Notes: generated by a model not told the origin, from the sequence alone. DNA of 64,000 bases from Pseudomonas vlassakiae (GCF_014269035.2 NZ_JABWRP020000011.1:124001-188000); one strand, 5' to 3'; positions 1 through 10,430 are shown, counted from the stretch's first letter. Program-made: numbers and translations.

Positions 1-909
1 TGCGGCGCTGCCCAGCGCGCGAGGAATGTGGGGGCGCTCGTCGAGTGTCAGCCAGGACGGGAACAGGCGCTGCCCGATAGCGCCATCGAGGAACGACGAC
101 TTGCGGTACAGGTTGCCGCCCGAGATGGCCGACAGGAAACTGCCGAACAGGCCACCCGCCAGCTCGGCGGAAAACAGCACGGGCACTTCACAGGTCGGCA
201 CCGGCCGCGCACCCAGGCGGCTGGCTGCGCGCTGCGCGGCGCGCACGCCGATGCTGCGCGGGTCGGCCAGCAGGTGGCCCTGGCGGTTCACGTCATACCA
301 GTAGTCACGCTGCATCTGGCCTTCGCCTTCAGCGATCATCACGCAGCTCAGGCTGTGCCGGGTCGAGGCGTAGCCACCGATGAAGCCGTGGCTGTTGCCG
401 TACACGCGGCAACCCTGGTGAGTGTTCAGGGTGGTGCCATCGGCATTGAGGATGCGCGTGTCAGCGTCGAATGCCGCCGCCTCGCAGGCCAGCGCCATCT
501 CGATGGCCTTCTCAGGCTCGATGTCCCAGTCGTGATAGAGGTCGAGGTCGGGGATTTCGCGGGCCATCAGCGCGGCATCAGCCAGCCCTGAGCACTCGTC
601 CTCGGAGGTGTGTCTGGCAATCGCCAGAGCAGCGGCCACGGTTTCCCGGATGGCATCCGGGCCACTGGCCGAAGTGCTGGCCGAGCCCTTGCGCTGGCCT
701 ACATAGAGGGTGATGCCGAAGCCCTGGTCGCGGTTGAATTCTACCGTCTCGACCTCGCGCTGACGCACCGTGGTGGACAGGCCCTGCTCCAGCGACACCG
801 CCACTTCGCAGGCACTGGCGCCTTGCTTGCGTGCTTCTGCAATGATCGCCTCGACCTGCTCTTGCAACGCTGGCAGGTCCTTGGGGCCTACGCTCTGGAC
901 TGCACTCAT
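1..909 (-). CDS. pmbA: PmbA (TldE), TldD partner metalloprotease subunit, partial
   Basis: The first 303 codons of PmbA/TldE are visible; the 3' end lies beyond base 1. Translation from ATG at 907-909 gives an N-terminus beginning MSAVQSVGPKDLPALQEQ, followed by EFNRDQGFGITLYVGQRKGS and the later YGNSHGFIGGY segment, typical of the U62 family. In the family, PmbA and TldD form a heteromeric cytosolic protease that unfolds and cleaves small peptides (microcin B17 maturation, CcdA turnover). PmbA itself lacks the metal-binding HExxxH, which sits in TldD at 1.58-3.02 kb. It diverges from darP with a gap of about 109 bp that must hold both promoters. Identification is from sequence memory and strong. 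Confidence 0.93.
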   Translation of the reverse strand, partial: MSAVQSVGPKDLPALQEQVEAIIAEARKQGASACEVAVSLEQGLSTTVRQREVETVEFNRDQGFGITLYVGQRKGSASTSASGPDAIRETVAAALAIARHTSEDECSGLADAALMAREIPDLDLYHDWDIEPEKAIEMALACEAAAFDADTRILNADGTTLNTHQGCRVYGNSHGFIGGYASTRHSLSCVMIAEGEGQMQRDYWYDVNRQGHLLADPRSIGVRAAQRAASRLGARPVPTCEVPVLFSAELAGGLFGSFLSAISGGNLYRKSSFLDGAIGQRLFPSWLTLDERPHIPRALGSAA

Positions 910-1018
910 GGTTTTCTCCACTCAAATTCTGCGTTCGGCGAGGGTCATTCTACGACCGGGCACGGACAAGCGGCCCCCGACTGGTTATCATGGCGGCGAT
1001 TTCTAGCGGACTGCCACC

Positions 1019-1540
1019 ATGGTTGATTCATACGACGACGCCTTCGACGGCGAAAAAAGCAAAACCCAGATCAAGCGCGAACTGCATGCGCTGGTCGAAC
1101 TCGGCGAACGCCTGACCACGGTCAAGGCCGACACCCTGGCGCGCCTGCCGCTCACCGACGAGCTGCGCAAGGCCCTGGCCGACGCCAGCAAGCACACCGC
1201 CCACGGCGCACGCAAACGCCACATGTCGTTCGTCGGCAAGCTGATGCGCGACCAGGACCTGGACGCCATCCACGCCGTGCTCGAGCAGATCGACAGCTCC
1301 AGCCGCCAGTACAACGAGCGCTTCCACAACCTGGAACGCTGGCGCGACCGCCTGATCGACGGTAACGATGAAGACCTCGAGCGTTTCGTCAACGAATACC
1401 CCGAGACCGATCGCCAGCAACTGCGCTCGCTGATTCGTCATGCCCAGCACGAAAAGGCGCGGAACAAACCGCCTGCCGCTGCGCGCAAGGTGTTCAAGTA
1501 CATCCGCGATCTCGACGAGATGCAGCGCGGGCTGCGCTGA
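1019..1540 (+). CDS. darP: DarP/YjgA, dual-action ribosomal maturation protein (DUF615)
   Basis: The 173-aa product is highly charged and helical, with the family landmarks [18 protein letters not shown] near the N-terminus and [12 protein letters not shown] around residues 40-52. It ends [17 protein letters not shown]. Length matches the DUF615/YjgA family. The E. coli homolog associates with the late 50S precursor and promotes peptidyl-transferase-centre maturation. The gene stands alone on the plus strand between pmbA (divergent) and tldD (convergent), an arrangement common in Pseudomonas. The ATG at 1019 is preceded by only a weak purine stretch, so expression may be modest. Confidence 0.92.
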   Translation: MVDSYDDAFDGEKSKTQIKRELHALVELGERLTTVKADTLARLPLTDELRKALADASKHTAHGARKRHMSFVGKLMRDQDLDAIHAVLEQIDSSSRQYNERFHNLERWRDRLIDGNDEDLERFVNEYPETDRQQLRSLIRHAQHEKARNKPPAAARKVFKYIRDLDEMQRGLR

Positions 1541-1549
1541 CTGCCGCCT

Positions 1550-1568
1550 GGGGCTGCCCTGCAGCCCC
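1550..1568. terminator. hairpin between convergent darP and tldD
   Basis: A perfect 8-bp stem, GGGGCTGC (1550-1557) and GCAGCCCC (1561-1568), with a 3-nt loop lies between the stop codons of convergent darP and tldD. There is no clear U-tract on either side, so a bidirectional terminator or mRNA 3' end is inferred from position only. Confidence 0.5.
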
Positions 1569-1578
1569 CGGACATCGA

Positions 1579-3018
1579 TCAAGCGCCTGTACCGCCTACG
1601 GTAATCGCATCGAGCTTCAAGGTCGGCTGCCCGACGCCTACCGGCACCGATTGGCCGTCTTTGCCACACGTCCCCACTCCACTGTCCAGCGCCAGGTCGT
1701 TACCGACCATCGACACCCGGCTCATGGCCTCCGGCCCGTTGCCGATCAGGGTCGCGCCTTTCACCGGGGCGGTGATCCTGCCGTCTTCGATCAGGTAGGC
1801 TTCGCTGGTCGAGAACACGAACTTGCCACTGGTGATATCGACCTGGCCACCACCGAGGTTGGCGCAGTAGATACCCTTCTTCACCGAAGCGATGATTTCT
1901 TGTGGATCGCTCTTGCCGGCCCGCATGTAGGTGTTGGTCATGCGCGGCATCGGCAGGTGCGCATAAGACTCGCGGCGACCGTTGCCGGTAACCGCCATGC
2001 CCATCAGGCGTGCATTGAGCTTGTCCTGCATGTAGCCCTTGAGGATGCCGTTCTCGATCAACGTGGTGCATTCGGTCGGCGTGCCCTCGTCATCGACACT
2101 CAATGAGCCGCGGCGCCCCTCGAGGGTGCCGTCGTCGACGATGGTGCACAGGGGCGAAGCCACCTTCTCACCGATCCGCCCACTGAATGCCGAGCTGCCT
2201 TTGCGGTTGAAGTCGCCTTCCAGGCCATGGCCGACCGCTTCGTGCAGCAGCACGCCCGACCAGCCGGACCCCAGAACCACTGGCAAGGTACCGGCCGGGG
2301 CCGGGATGGCTTCGAGGTTCACCAGTGCCTGGCGCAGCGCTTCGCGGGCATAGCCCATGACGCGGTCTTCAGTGAAGAAGCGGTAGTCGGTACGCCCACC
2401 GCCCCCCTGCCCGCCACGCTCGCGGCGGCCATTCTGCTCGACGATGACGCTGACGTTGAAACGCACCAGCGGGCGCACATCAGCGGCCAGGCTACCGTCG
2501 GCTGCGGCAATCAGGATGCGCTCCCAGACGCCGGCCATGCTTACGCTGACCTGCTGGATTCGCGGATCGAGGGCACGGGTGGCCGCATCCACACGCTTGA
2601 GCAGCTCGACCTTCTCGGCACGGCTGAGCACGTCCAGCGGGTTGTCCGGTGCATACAGCGCCGTCACGTCCTGGCTGCGGAACGCCTGGACCGTGCCGTG
2701 CTGGCCGGCGCGGGAAATCGAGCGGGCCGCACGGGCCGCCGAGGTCAGCGCCTCGAGGTTGATGGCATTGCTGTAGGCGAAGCCGGTCTTCTCACCGGAC
2801 TGGGCACGCACACCGACGCCCTGGTCCAGGTTGAAGCTGCCTTCTTTGACGATGCCGTCCTCCAGCGCCCAGGTTTCCGAGATCTGGCCCTGGAAATACA
2901 GGTCCGCCGCATTGATGCCGGGGCCTGCCAGCTCGCCCAGCACGCTCTGCAGGCTGTCGAGGGTGAGTCCGCCCGGGGCCAGGAGTTGCTCGCTGACGGT
3001 GGATAACATCTGGCTCAT
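1579..3018 (-). CDS. tldD: TldD metalloprotease catalytic subunit
   Basis: TldD carries the metal-binding motif HEAVGH (near residue 260, in [13 protein letters not shown]) followed by the conserved GxxGxG-rich and C-terminal domains of peptidase family U62; 480 aa is the usual size. The family acts with PmbA as a cytosolic Zn protease on unfolded peptides. The ATG at 3018 is chosen because GGAG lies 5 nt upstream; the in-frame GTG at 3024 sits directly on that Shine-Dalgarno. The start is 2 nt after the TGA of the nitrilase-family gene, so the two are probably translationally coupled at the end of the mreB-to-tldD block. Confidence 0.95.
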   Translation of the reverse strand: MSQMLSTVSEQLLAPGGLTLDSLQSVLGELAGPGINAADLYFQGQISETWALEDGIVKEGSFNLDQGVGVRAQSGEKTGFAYSNAINLEALTSAARAARSISRAGQHGTVQAFRSQDVTALYAPDNPLDVLSRAEKVELLKRVDAATRALDPRIQQVSVSMAGVWERILIAAADGSLAADVRPLVRFNVSVIVEQNGRRERGGQGGGGRTDYRFFTEDRVMGYAREALRQALVNLEAIPAPAGTLPVVLGSGWSGVLLHEAVGHGLEGDFNRKGSSAFSGRIGEKVASPLCTIVDDGTLEGRRGSLSVDDEGTPTECTTLIENGILKGYMQDKLNARLMGMAVTGNGRRESYAHLPMPRMTNTYMRAGKSDPQEIIASVKKGIYCANLGGGQVDITSGKFVFSTSEAYLIEDGRITAPVKGATLIGNGPEAMSRVSMVGNDLALDSGVGTCGKDGQSVPVGVGQPTLKLDAITVGGTGA

Positions 3019-3020
3019 AG

Positions 3021-3872
3021 TCACTCCGAGGTGTGCGCAGGCCGCAAGGCGTCCTGCGAGAAAAAGCGCCGGTGCGTGGTAACCGGCATGCGCGCCCGAA
3101 TGGACGCCTGTTCATCAATGTCACGCTCGGCGAGCAAAACCGCTTCGCCTTGCGCCTGTTCTGCGACGATCCGCCCCCAAGGGTCGACGATCGCGGCGTG
3201 GCCGTGGGTTTCCCGCGGGCCTGGGTGGGTACCGCCTTGAGCCGCCGCCAAAACATAGCACTGGGTTTCAATGGCCCGAGCGCGGATCAGCACTTCCCAA
3301 TGCGCTGCGCCTGTGACCGCAGTAAAGGCAGCCGGTGCCGTGATCAACTCCGCGCCTGCGCTGCGCAAGGCGCTGTACAGCTCGGGGAAGCGCAGGTCGT
3401 AACACACGCTGAGCCCCAATCGGCCTAGCGGCGTGTCGGCCACCACCACCTGCGCACCATGGGCATAGTCATCCGACTCGCGGTAGCGGCCACGGTTGTC
3501 AGCCACATCCACGTCGAACAGATGCAGCTTGTCATAGCGCGCCACCACTTCGCCGTGTTCGTCGATGAGCAGCGAACAGGCATGGGCCTTGGCGTCAGGC
3601 TGGCCTTGTGGCGGCAGCGGCAAGGTACCGGCAACAATCCATAATCTGAGGTCACGTGCGGTACGTTTCAACCACGGCAGGATCGGGCCTTCGCCCATGG
3701 CTTCGGCGCGGCCGATGGCGGCGGCATCCTTGCGGCCCATTGCCGCGAAGTTTTCCGGCAGCACCGCCAACCGAGCGCCGCCCAGGGCTGCCTGTTCGAA
3801 CAAGACGCCTGCACGTTGCAGGTTGGCCAGCACATCGTCCTGGCTGACCATCTGGATGACCGCTGCCTTCAT
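3021..3872 (-). CDS. nitrilase-superfamily amidase (Nit1/deaminated-glutathione-amidase type)
   Basis: A carbon-nitrogen hydrolase with the full Glu-Lys-Cys triad: E40 in VLPENFA, K115 in [10 protein letters not shown] and C157 in [11 protein letters not shown]. The HLFDVD and CYDLRFPE signatures are those of Nit1-type enzymes, which hydrolyse deaminated glutathione and related omega-amides. That substrate is family knowledge and untested here. The ATG at 3872 has GGGAG 5 nt upstream; the ATG at 3887 overlaps the yhdP stop (TAATG) and is a possible coupled alternative adding MAGVP. It sits between yhdP and tldD. It is distinct from the second nitrilase-family gene at 59.5 kb. Confidence 0.88.
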   Translation of the reverse strand: MKAAVIQMVSQDDVLANLQRAGVLFEQAALGGARLAVLPENFAAMGRKDAAAIGRAEAMGEGPILPWLKRTARDLRLWIVAGTLPLPPQGQPDAKAHACSLLIDEHGEVVARYDKLHLFDVDVADNRGRYRESDDYAHGAQVVVADTPLGRLGLSVCYDLRFPELYSALRSAGAELITAPAAFTAVTGAAHWEVLIRARAIETQCYVLAAAQGGTHPGPRETHGHAAIVDPWGRIVAEQAQGEAVLLAERDIDEQASIRARMPVTTHRRFFSQDALRPAHTSE

Positions 3873-3886
3873 GGGCACTCCCGCCA

Positions 3887-6800
3887 TTATTTATCGAACG
3901 GTTTCACAAACGTGATTTTAGGCTCTTTCACCGGGCCTTCGACGCGATAGTGCACACTGGCAAAACGCGACACACGGTCGCCGATCAGCCGGTCGACCAG
4001 GAACAGCGCGCCCCCGACCGCAGGCGCACCGACGATCAACGCGGCCAGTGGCAGGTTGTTGGTCACCGGCAGGGTCACCTGCAGGTTGGCAGCGACCCGA
4101 TCGCGCACCAGGTCGAGGGTGCCATCGAGCTCAAAGTTGCTCGACGGCCCGGTCACGCTGATTGGCTCGCGGGTCACGTAGACGCCGCTACTGGCCACCA
4201 GTAGGCCCTTGACCCGGTCATAGGCCAGGCCCTTGTCGAACAGGTCGGAGAAGTCCAGGCGCAAGCGCCGGCCAATCGAGTTGAAGTTGAGCAGGCCGAA
4301 CACTCGCAGGGCCTGTGCGCCACCTTCCACCTCGACGAACTGACCGCTGCGCAAGGCCGCATCCATGCTGCCAGAGAAGCGCTTGAGGCCGACCCAGGCG
4401 GGCGAACCCGGCCAACGGCCATCCACATCCAGGCGGAAATCGCGACTGGTCACGGTCGGGGCGAACCCCCAGGCCTTGAGCACATCGGCGAGGTTCTTGC
4501 CATCGAGCCGGCCTTTGTACCAGCTGCTGGTAGCCCCCGTTTCGCCTTCCCAACCGCCGCTGCCATCGACATGCAAGCCTTTGAAGTCAAGGTCGATGTC
4601 TTGCGCAGCCACGCCCCGTGCGGTGGGGCGCAACTTCAGCGCGACATTGCCGAACAGGTCGTCGCCGCGGTACAGCTTGTCGATGCTCAGGTCCAGCGCC
4701 GGCACCTTGCGTGGGTCGAACGAGGCCAACGGGTCGGGGCCTTCTTCCGATTGGGTTTCAGCGGGGTCGGCGGGCGGCAGGCGCAGTGTCTGCAGGCGCA
4801 CCACCAGCGGCGCAGCCTTGGCATCCGGCAGGCGCGCGTTACCGATGACTTCCTTGCTGTCCAGGCGCAGGTCCCAGGCAGGGCCGCCCCGGGTCAGGCG
4901 CACGACGGCCTGGTTCAGGTTCATGCCGAAGGCCTTCAGCTGGCCGATGCTCAGGTCGACGCTCTGCAAGTTCTGCCGGGCATTGCCACCGGGGTCGTCA
5001 CTCGCAAAGCGAGCGGCCTGTTCCTGCCAGGGGCCCAGGTCCAGGCTTTCCAGCCGCCCCTTGACCCGCAGCCCCTGAGCCGCTGGCAGCTGCGCCTGCC
5101 CGGCGCCAAGCAACAGTTCGCCACGGCCCTGGCCCAGCTTGTCGGCCGGTGCGGCGTAGGCGAAACGGGCCAGGTCGGCGTAAGCCGCATCGAATCGCCG
5201 CTCAGGCCCTTGCAGGTTCATGCTGAAACGACTGTCGCGGGTCTCCGCCGCCGCCTTGCCGAACGGAGCCGGCAGGTCGATGGTCAAGCCCTTGAGCGAA
5301 GAGCTGACGTTCAGGCTGTTATCACGACTGCCCAGATTGACTTGCAACTGGTACGGCAGGTCGCCTGAGGCGGGCAAGGTCTGCCTGAACTGCAACCAGT
5401 CGGTCAGGGACTTCAGCGAAGCCTGACCACTGGCGCTGATGCGCGTCTGCATCTGCCCGGGCTGGCCCTCGGCGGTGATCTGCGCAGTGACCGGCTTGCC
5501 GAACACCTGCAAGCTGATGTTCTTGCCGCTCAGCCCCTTGTCGAAGTCAAAGCTGAAGTCACCCTTGAGGCGCGTCAGGTCCAGGCTGGGCGGGGTCACC
5601 TTGAGACGTGCATCGGCAGTGGCGAAGTCCACCAGCACTTTTGGCCGCTCGCCATGGGCCAAGGGTACGTCGAGCTTCACATTGCCCTTGAGAGGGCCCT
5701 CGCCTTCCCAGCCGGCGAAGATCTCGCCAGTCCCGATCGGGGCTTCCTTGAGGATTTTCAAACCATCGCCAAGGCTGCCGTCGAAATTGCCGTCGAGGTA
5801 CAGATGGCTGTGCTGGCCGCTGTCGACATGGGGAATATTCACGCTGACGTCGCTGACCTTGGTGTCGAGCAGCAAGCCCTTGCTGGCCTTGATGCGCACG
5901 CCGCTGTCTTCGATCAGCACATCGCCGTCCACCTGCTGCACCTGCGGCCAGCCTGGCTGGAAGTCGAGTGCAGCGTCGTGAACCTTGAAGAACAGGCTGA
6001 TGCTGCGAGCCTCCGGCGTGGCGCCGTGGTTCAACGAACCCTGGTACTGGAAGTAGCCCTCATCGACGTTGCCCTTGACGATGGCGCTGCGCAGCCATTC
6101 GTCGAGGGCCGGGCTCAGCACTTCGGGCAGGTACTTGGCGGTATAGCGGCCATCGCCTTCGGTCAGGCCGACCCGCAGGTCCATGTAGCTTTCGGTGCCT
6201 TCGTCGAACAGCAGGCGAATCAGGAAATCGCCAGCAATCTTGCCCTCCTCGCCCAGCACCTTGAGGTAGGGGGCGACGAGGGTGAAACCATGCTTGTCGA
6301 GCGCCCAGGTCAGGCGCGCATTGGCCTTCTGGTATTGCCAGGGTTTGGCGAAGATCGGGTACAGGTGCAGCATGAATGCGTCAGTATCCAGACGCAGCTC
6401 GCCATGCCCGAGGTCGCCGCTGATGCTGCCGCTGACATTGCCGGCCGCCGGTGCACCATGATAGGCATCGAAACCGACCCGCTCCAGGTTGGCGGCGAAC
6501 TGCAGCCGCTGGTCGCCCTCGGCGTTTGGCCGTGCTTCTAGCCGGACATTGCGCAGCGCCCCGGTGACGTTCAGCCCATCGACCACGGCCATGAGCTTGT
6601 CCGACAGGGGTGCCAGGGCATCGATCAGCGGGGTCAACGGGGTGAGGTCAAGGCGGTCGGCCTGCACCTGCCAGGTTTCGTCGGCCGGGTCGTCGCCCAG
6701 GCGCTGGTTCACTTGCAGGTGCGATTCCCAGCGGCTCTTGCCGATGCTCGCCGCGAGTGAATCCACCAGCACATCGAAACCCTGATCGCGGCGCTGGAAC

Positions 6801-7702
6801 CAGGCGGTCAACGCGAGGTTGTCCAGGGCCACCGCCTTGCGCTCGGCGTAGGCACCGCGCAGTTGCGGTGCGTTGAGGCGCACCACTGCCTGCTGCAACT
6901 GGCCCTTGCTCCAGTCGACCCAGAACTCGCCACCGGCCTTCAGTGCTTCCGCCCGCCACTGGCCCAGCAAAGCAGGTGGCAACCACCGCGCCCAGTCGCT
7001 CTGCGGCAGGCTCAGGTAAGCCTCGACCGCGCCATCGCGCCAGGCCTTGGCATTTGCCCGGCTGCGCAGATTGAGCGCCAGCGGCTGGCCGTCGGGCAAG
7101 GTCGCCCGCAGGTCGAGAGCCTGGCGTGAAGCCCCGGCTTGCAGGCCGACGCTGACATAGGTAAGGGTCAACGGGTCGCGCTGCCAGGGCTGCAGGGTGA
7201 CCTGGCTGTCGAACACATCGATGCGGCCCAATTGACGCAAGCGCTGCAGCAACTCGGCAGGATCCAGCGGCGCGTCATCCTTTTTAGGCAACCCTTCAAG
7301 GGCCCAGCCACCCTGCTCGTCCTCGCGCAGAATCAGTTGCAGGCCACCGAGCTCGATGCGTGCCAGGCGCACTTCACGGGAGGTCAGGCTGGCCCACAGG
7401 TCCGGTACCACCTTGACGTCATCCAGGCGCAGGGCCGATGCGCCCTCGCCCAGTTGCAGGTCGCGCACGCGCAATACCGGCGCCAGGCCGCTCCAGCGCC
7501 CTTCCAGCGCCCCGACATGCACGGGTAGCCCAAGCGCCTGTTCAGCCTTGCTCTCGACATCGCCACGGTATTCGGCCACCAGCGGCACCAGCTCGCGGCC
7601 GAGGCTGACATACAATGCCACCAGCACCGCGAGCAAGGCACAGATGCCCAGCCCCCAACGGGTCAAGGCGACAAGAACGCGGTTCAGACGTCCCATGGCC
7701 AT
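3887..7702 (-). CDS. yhdP: YhdP, AsmA-like envelope phospholipid-transport protein
   Basis: A 1271-aa protein with one N-terminal membrane segment (residues about 10-32, LVALTRWGLGICALLAVLVAL) and a very long periplasmic beta-rich region of the DUF3971/AsmA-like type. It ends in the AsmA_2-like GLLNFNSIGRRLRLDFSDLF and a second hydrophobic stretch (PLAALIVGAPAVGGALFL). E. coli YhdP, TamB and YdbH jointly carry phospholipids between inner and outer membrane. Two ATGs (7702 and 7696) follow GGAGG at spacings of 3 and 9 nt, so the shorter MGRLNRV start is equally plausible. It lies between rng and the nit gene in the conserved order. Confidence 0.92.
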   Translation of the reverse strand: MAMGRLNRVLVALTRWGLGICALLAVLVALYVSLGRELVPLVAEYRGDVESKAEQALGLPVHVGALEGRWSGLAPVLRVRDLQLGEGASALRLDDVKVVPDLWASLTSREVRLARIELGGLQLILREDEQGGWALEGLPKKDDAPLDPAELLQRLRQLGRIDVFDSQVTLQPWQRDPLTLTYVSVGLQAGASRQALDLRATLPDGQPLALNLRSRANAKAWRDGAVEAYLSLPQSDWARWLPPALLGQWRAEALKAGGEFWVDWSKGQLQQAVVRLNAPQLRGAYAERKAVALDNLALTAWFQRRDQGFDVLVDSLAASIGKSRWESHLQVNQRLGDDPADETWQVQADRLDLTPLTPLIDALAPLSDKLMAVVDGLNVTGALRNVRLEARPNAEGDQRLQFAANLERVGFDAYHGAPAAGNVSGSISGDLGHGELRLDTDAFMLHLYPIFAKPWQYQKANARLTWALDKHGFTLVAPYLKVLGEEGKIAGDFLIRLLFDEGTESYMDLRVGLTEGDGRYTAKYLPEVLSPALDEWLRSAIVKGNVDEGYFQYQGSLNHGATPEARSISLFFKVHDAALDFQPGWPQVQQVDGDVLIEDSGVRIKASKGLLLDTKVSDVSVNIPHVDSGQHSHLYLDGNFDGSLGDGLKILKEAPIGTGEIFAGWEGEGPLKGNVKLDVPLAHGERPKVLVDFATADARLKVTPPSLDLTRLKGDFSFDFDKGLSGKNISLQVFGKPVTAQITAEGQPGQMQTRISASGQASLKSLTDWLQFRQTLPASGDLPYQLQVNLGSRDNSLNVSSSLKGLTIDLPAPFGKAAAETRDSRFSMNLQGPERRFDAAYADLARFAYAAPADKLGQGRGELLLGAGQAQLPAAQGLRVKGRLESLDLGPWQEQAARFASDDPGGNARQNLQSVDLSIGQLKAFGMNLNQAVVRLTRGGPAWDLRLDSKEVIGNARLPDAKAAPLVVRLQTLRLPPADPAETQSEEGPDPLASFDPRKVPALDLSIDKLYRGDDLFGNVALKLRPTARGVAAQDIDLDFKGLHVDGSGGWEGETGATSSWYKGRLDGKNLADVLKAWGFAPTVTSRDFRLDVDGRWPGSPAWVGLKRFSGSMDAALRSGQFVEVEGGAQALRVFGLLNFNSIGRRLRLDFSDLFDKGLAYDRVKGLLVASSGVYVTREPISVTGPSSNFELDGTLDLVRDRVAANLQVTLPVTNNLPLAALIVGAPAVGGALFLVDRLIGDRVSRFASVHYRVEGPVKEPKITFVKPFDK

Positions 7703-7784
7703 GGCCCTCCAGGTCGTTTATCCATGATGGCCCGACGTGCCGGTCTTGCCAGCCGGCGCCATCCGGGGCGGGTATCAGAAAGCC

Positions 7785-9242
7785 TCAGAGCAGCACCACA
7801 TCGTATTGTTCCTGCGAATACATCGACTCGACCTGAAAGCGAATGGTTCGGCCAATGAAGGTCTCCAGTTCGGCAACGTTGCCGGACTCTTCGTCCAGCA
7901 GGCGATCGACCACCTTTTGATTGGCCAGCACACGGTAACCCTCAGCCTGGTAGGCACGGGCTTCGCGGAGGATCTCGCGGAAGATCTCGTAACAGATGGT
8001 CTCGGGGGTCTTCAGCTTGCCGCGCCCCTGACAGGCGATGCATGGCTCGCAGAGCACCTGTTCGAGGCTCTCACGGGTGCGCTTGCGGGTCATCTGCACC
8101 AGGCCCAGTTCGGTGATGCCGATGATGTTGGTCTTGGCATGATCCCGCTCCAGCTGCTTTTCCAGGGTGCGCAGCACCTGGCGCTGGTGCTCTTCGTCTT
8201 CCATGTCGATGAAGTCGATGATGATGATCCCGCCGATGTTGCGCAGGCGCAGCTGCCGAGCGATGGCCGTGGCGGCTTCGAGGTTGGTCTTGAAGATGGT
8301 TTCTTCCAGGTTGCGGTGGCCGACGAACGCACCGGTATTGACGTCAATGGTGGTCATTGCCTCGGCCGGGTCGACCACCAGGTAGCCGCCAGACTTGAGC
8401 GGTACCTTGCGCTCCAGGGCGCGCTGGATTTCGTCCTCGACCCCGTACAGGTCGAAGATTGGCCGCTCGCCTGGATAATGCTCCAGGCGATCAGCGATCT
8501 CCGGCATCAGCTCGGCGACGAACTGCGTGGTTTTCTGGAAGGTTTCCCGCGAGTCGATACGAATTTTCTCGATCTTCGGGTTGACCAGGTCACGCAGCGT
8601 GCGCAGGGCCAGGCCGAGGTCTTCATAAATGACCGTGGGCGCGCCGCAGGTCTGGATCTGGCTGCCGATCTGCTCCCACAGGCGGCGCAGGTAACGGATA
8701 TCCTGGAGGATTTCTTCAGCCCGCGCCCCCTCGGCAGCGGTACGCAGGATGAAGCCCCCGGCGTCCTTGATGTTCTCGCTGTTCATACAGTCGCTGACCA
8801 CCTGCTTGAGGCGCTCGCGTTCGGCTTCGTCTTCGATCTTCAGGGAAATGCCGACATGACTGCTGCGGGGCATGTACACCAGGTAACGCGAGGGGATCGA
8901 CAGCTGCGTGGTCAGGCGTGCACCCTTGGTGCCGATCGGATCTTTGGTCACCTGCACCACCAGGGCCTGGCCCTCGTGCACCAGTGCGGTGATGTTCTCC
9001 ACCGCCGAGCCTTCACGCTGGGATATTTCCGACGCATGGATGAACGCCGCGCGCTCCAGGCCGATGTCGACGAATGCCGCCTGCATGCCCGGCAGCACTC
9101 GCACGACCTTGCCCTTGTAGATATTGCCGACGATGCCGCGGCGCTGGGTACGCTCGACGTGCACTTCCTGCAGCACCCCGTTTTCCACCACCGCCACGCG
9201 TGATTCCATCGGGGTGATGTTGATCAGGATCTCTTCACTCAT
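7785..9242 (-). CDS. rng: ribonuclease G
   Basis: RNase G of the RNase E/G family, 485 aa, which matures the 16S rRNA 5' end and degrades selected mRNAs. An S1 RNA-binding domain occupies residues about 35-125 (GNIYKGKVVRVLPGMQAAFVD). The DNase I-like catalytic part contains TIDVNTG and IIIIDFID, whose aspartates coordinate Mg2+. A cysteine-rich zinc-link-like segment (CEPCIACQGRG) follows. It lacks the long RNase E C-terminal scaffold, which distinguishes it from Rne. It lies 54 bp downstream of maf in the mre-maf-rng order found in many gammaproteobacteria. Confidence 0.96.
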   Translation of the reverse strand: MSEEILINITPMESRVAVVENGVLQEVHVERTQRRGIVGNIYKGKVVRVLPGMQAAFVDIGLERAAFIHASEISQREGSAVENITALVHEGQALVVQVTKDPIGTKGARLTTQLSIPSRYLVYMPRSSHVGISLKIEDEAERERLKQVVSDCMNSENIKDAGGFILRTAAEGARAEEILQDIRYLRRLWEQIGSQIQTCGAPTVIYEDLGLALRTLRDLVNPKIEKIRIDSRETFQKTTQFVAELMPEIADRLEHYPGERPIFDLYGVEDEIQRALERKVPLKSGGYLVVDPAEAMTTIDVNTGAFVGHRNLEETIFKTNLEAATAIARQLRLRNIGGIIIIDFIDMEDEEHQRQVLRTLEKQLERDHAKTNIIGITELGLVQMTRKRTRESLEQVLCEPCIACQGRGKLKTPETICYEIFREILREARAYQAEGYRVLANQKVVDRLLDEESGNVAELETFIGRTIRFQVESMYSQEQYDVVLL

Positions 9243-9296
9243 GGCAGGCTCTCGTCAAAGGTCTTCGGTAATGATGGATCGCGCGTGCTGGGCTGG

Positions 9297-9908
9297 CTAC
9301 CGCTGGTTTGTTACCTCTGGCAAAAGTGCCGGTATCTGCCAGCAGGCGATACCGAACCGGGCGAGCATCTCGGCCGTTTCGCTCAAGGGCAGGCCAACTA
9401 CCGCCGAGTAACTGCCGTCGAGCCCGGTGACGAATATTGCACCCAGGCCCTGGATGGCGTAGCCCCCCGCCTTGTCCGCAGGCTCGCCACTGGCCCAGTA
9501 GCGCTCGGCTTCAGCGCCATCGACAGGGCGAAAACGCACGACACTGCTGACACACCGGCTTTCGCAATGCTGGCCATCGTTCAAGGCCACGGCCGTCAGC
9601 ACCTGATGCTCTCGGCCAGCCAGGTCGGCCAGCATCGTCAAGGCCTGTTCACGGTTTTCAGGCTTGCCCAGAATACGGCCATCGAGCACCACCGCCGTGT
9701 CGGCGCCAAGCACCACGGCAGGGCCTTGCAGTGTGGCCAGGCCAGCTTCGGCCTTGGCCCGGGCCAGGCGCTCGACATAGGCCTCGGCGCTTTCGCCCGG
9801 CAGCGGGGTTTCATCGATGGGGGCACTGATGACGGTGAACGGCACGCCGATCTGGCCGAGAAGTTCACGCCGGCGCGGTGAGCCGGAGGCGAGGTAGAGT
9901 GGTTTCAT
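9297..9908 (-). CDS. maf: Maf-family nucleotide pyrophosphatase (YhdE type)
   Basis: The 203-aa protein begins with the Maf signature [12 protein letters not shown], which forms part of the triphosphate-binding site, and has the further family motifs [26 protein letters not shown] and [12 protein letters not shown] (Asp, Thr and metal site). YhdE-type Maf proteins hydrolyse dTTP/UTP and modified nucleotides to monophosphates, a pool-sanitising role; overexpression affects septation in some bacteria. The position directly after mreD is the conserved one. The ATG at 9908 is 30 bp below the mreD stop. Confidence 0.94.
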   Translation of the reverse strand: MKPLYLASGSPRRRELLGQIGVPFTVISAPIDETPLPGESAEAYVERLARAKAEAGLATLQGPAVVLGADTAVVLDGRILGKPENREQALTMLADLAGREHQVLTAVALNDGQHCESRCVSSVVRFRPVDGAEAERYWASGEPADKAGGYAIQGLGAIFVTGLDGSYSAVVGLPLSETAEMLARFGIACWQIPALLPEVTNQR

Positions 9909-9938
9909 CTGGACATCTCCCTGTCAGTGGCAGCGCCG

Positions 9939-10430
9939 TCAGTTGATGCGCAAACGTCGGCGCAGGTCGCGCAGGGCGAAGCTGATCCATGGCCAGAGCA
10001 AGGCACTGATCACGGCTGGCCAGACCAGCGCCAAGGTTGGCAGGCGATTGCCGGTGAGCGCACTGAGCCACAGCTGGATCAGCTGGGCGATACCGAAGAT
10101 CACCAGGATCACCAGGCTCTGCTGCCACAGCGGGAACATGCGCAGGCGCTGCTGCAGCGACAGCACGAGGAACGTGATGAGCGTGAGGATGAGCGCGTTC
10201 TGCCCCAGCAAGGTGCCGTACAGCACGTCCTCGGCCAGCCCCAGAATGAAAGCGGTGGTCATGCCCACCTTGCCTGGCACGTTCAAGGTCCAGAACGACA
10301 CCAGCATCGCCAGCCACATGGGCCGGAACACTTCAAGGAACTGCGGCATGGGTGAAACGCTGAGCAGCAGGCCGATGGCGAACGTCAGCCAGATGACCCA
10401 ACCGTGGTTACGGCGCGACTTGGCCATCAT
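9939..10430 (-). CDS. mreD: MreD, rod-shape-determining membrane protein
   Basis: A 163-aa integral membrane protein with about five hydrophobic segments (WLTFAIGLLLSVSPM, LAMLVSFWTLNVPG, ALILTLITFLVLSL and others), matching MreD in length and topology. In the family it belongs to the elongasome that couples MreB filaments to the RodA/PBP2 synthase in the inner membrane. Its ATG overlaps the mreC stop by 4 nt (ATGA), indicating translational coupling. Upstream of maf, as usual. Confidence 0.95.
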   Translation of the reverse strand: MMAKSRRNHGWVIWLTFAIGLLLSVSPMPQFLEVFRPMWLAMLVSFWTLNVPGKVGMTTAFILGLAEDVLYGTLLGQNALILTLITFLVLSLQQRLRMFPLWQQSLVILVIFGIAQLIQLWLSALTGNRLPTLALVWPAVISALLWPWISFALRDLRRRLRIN

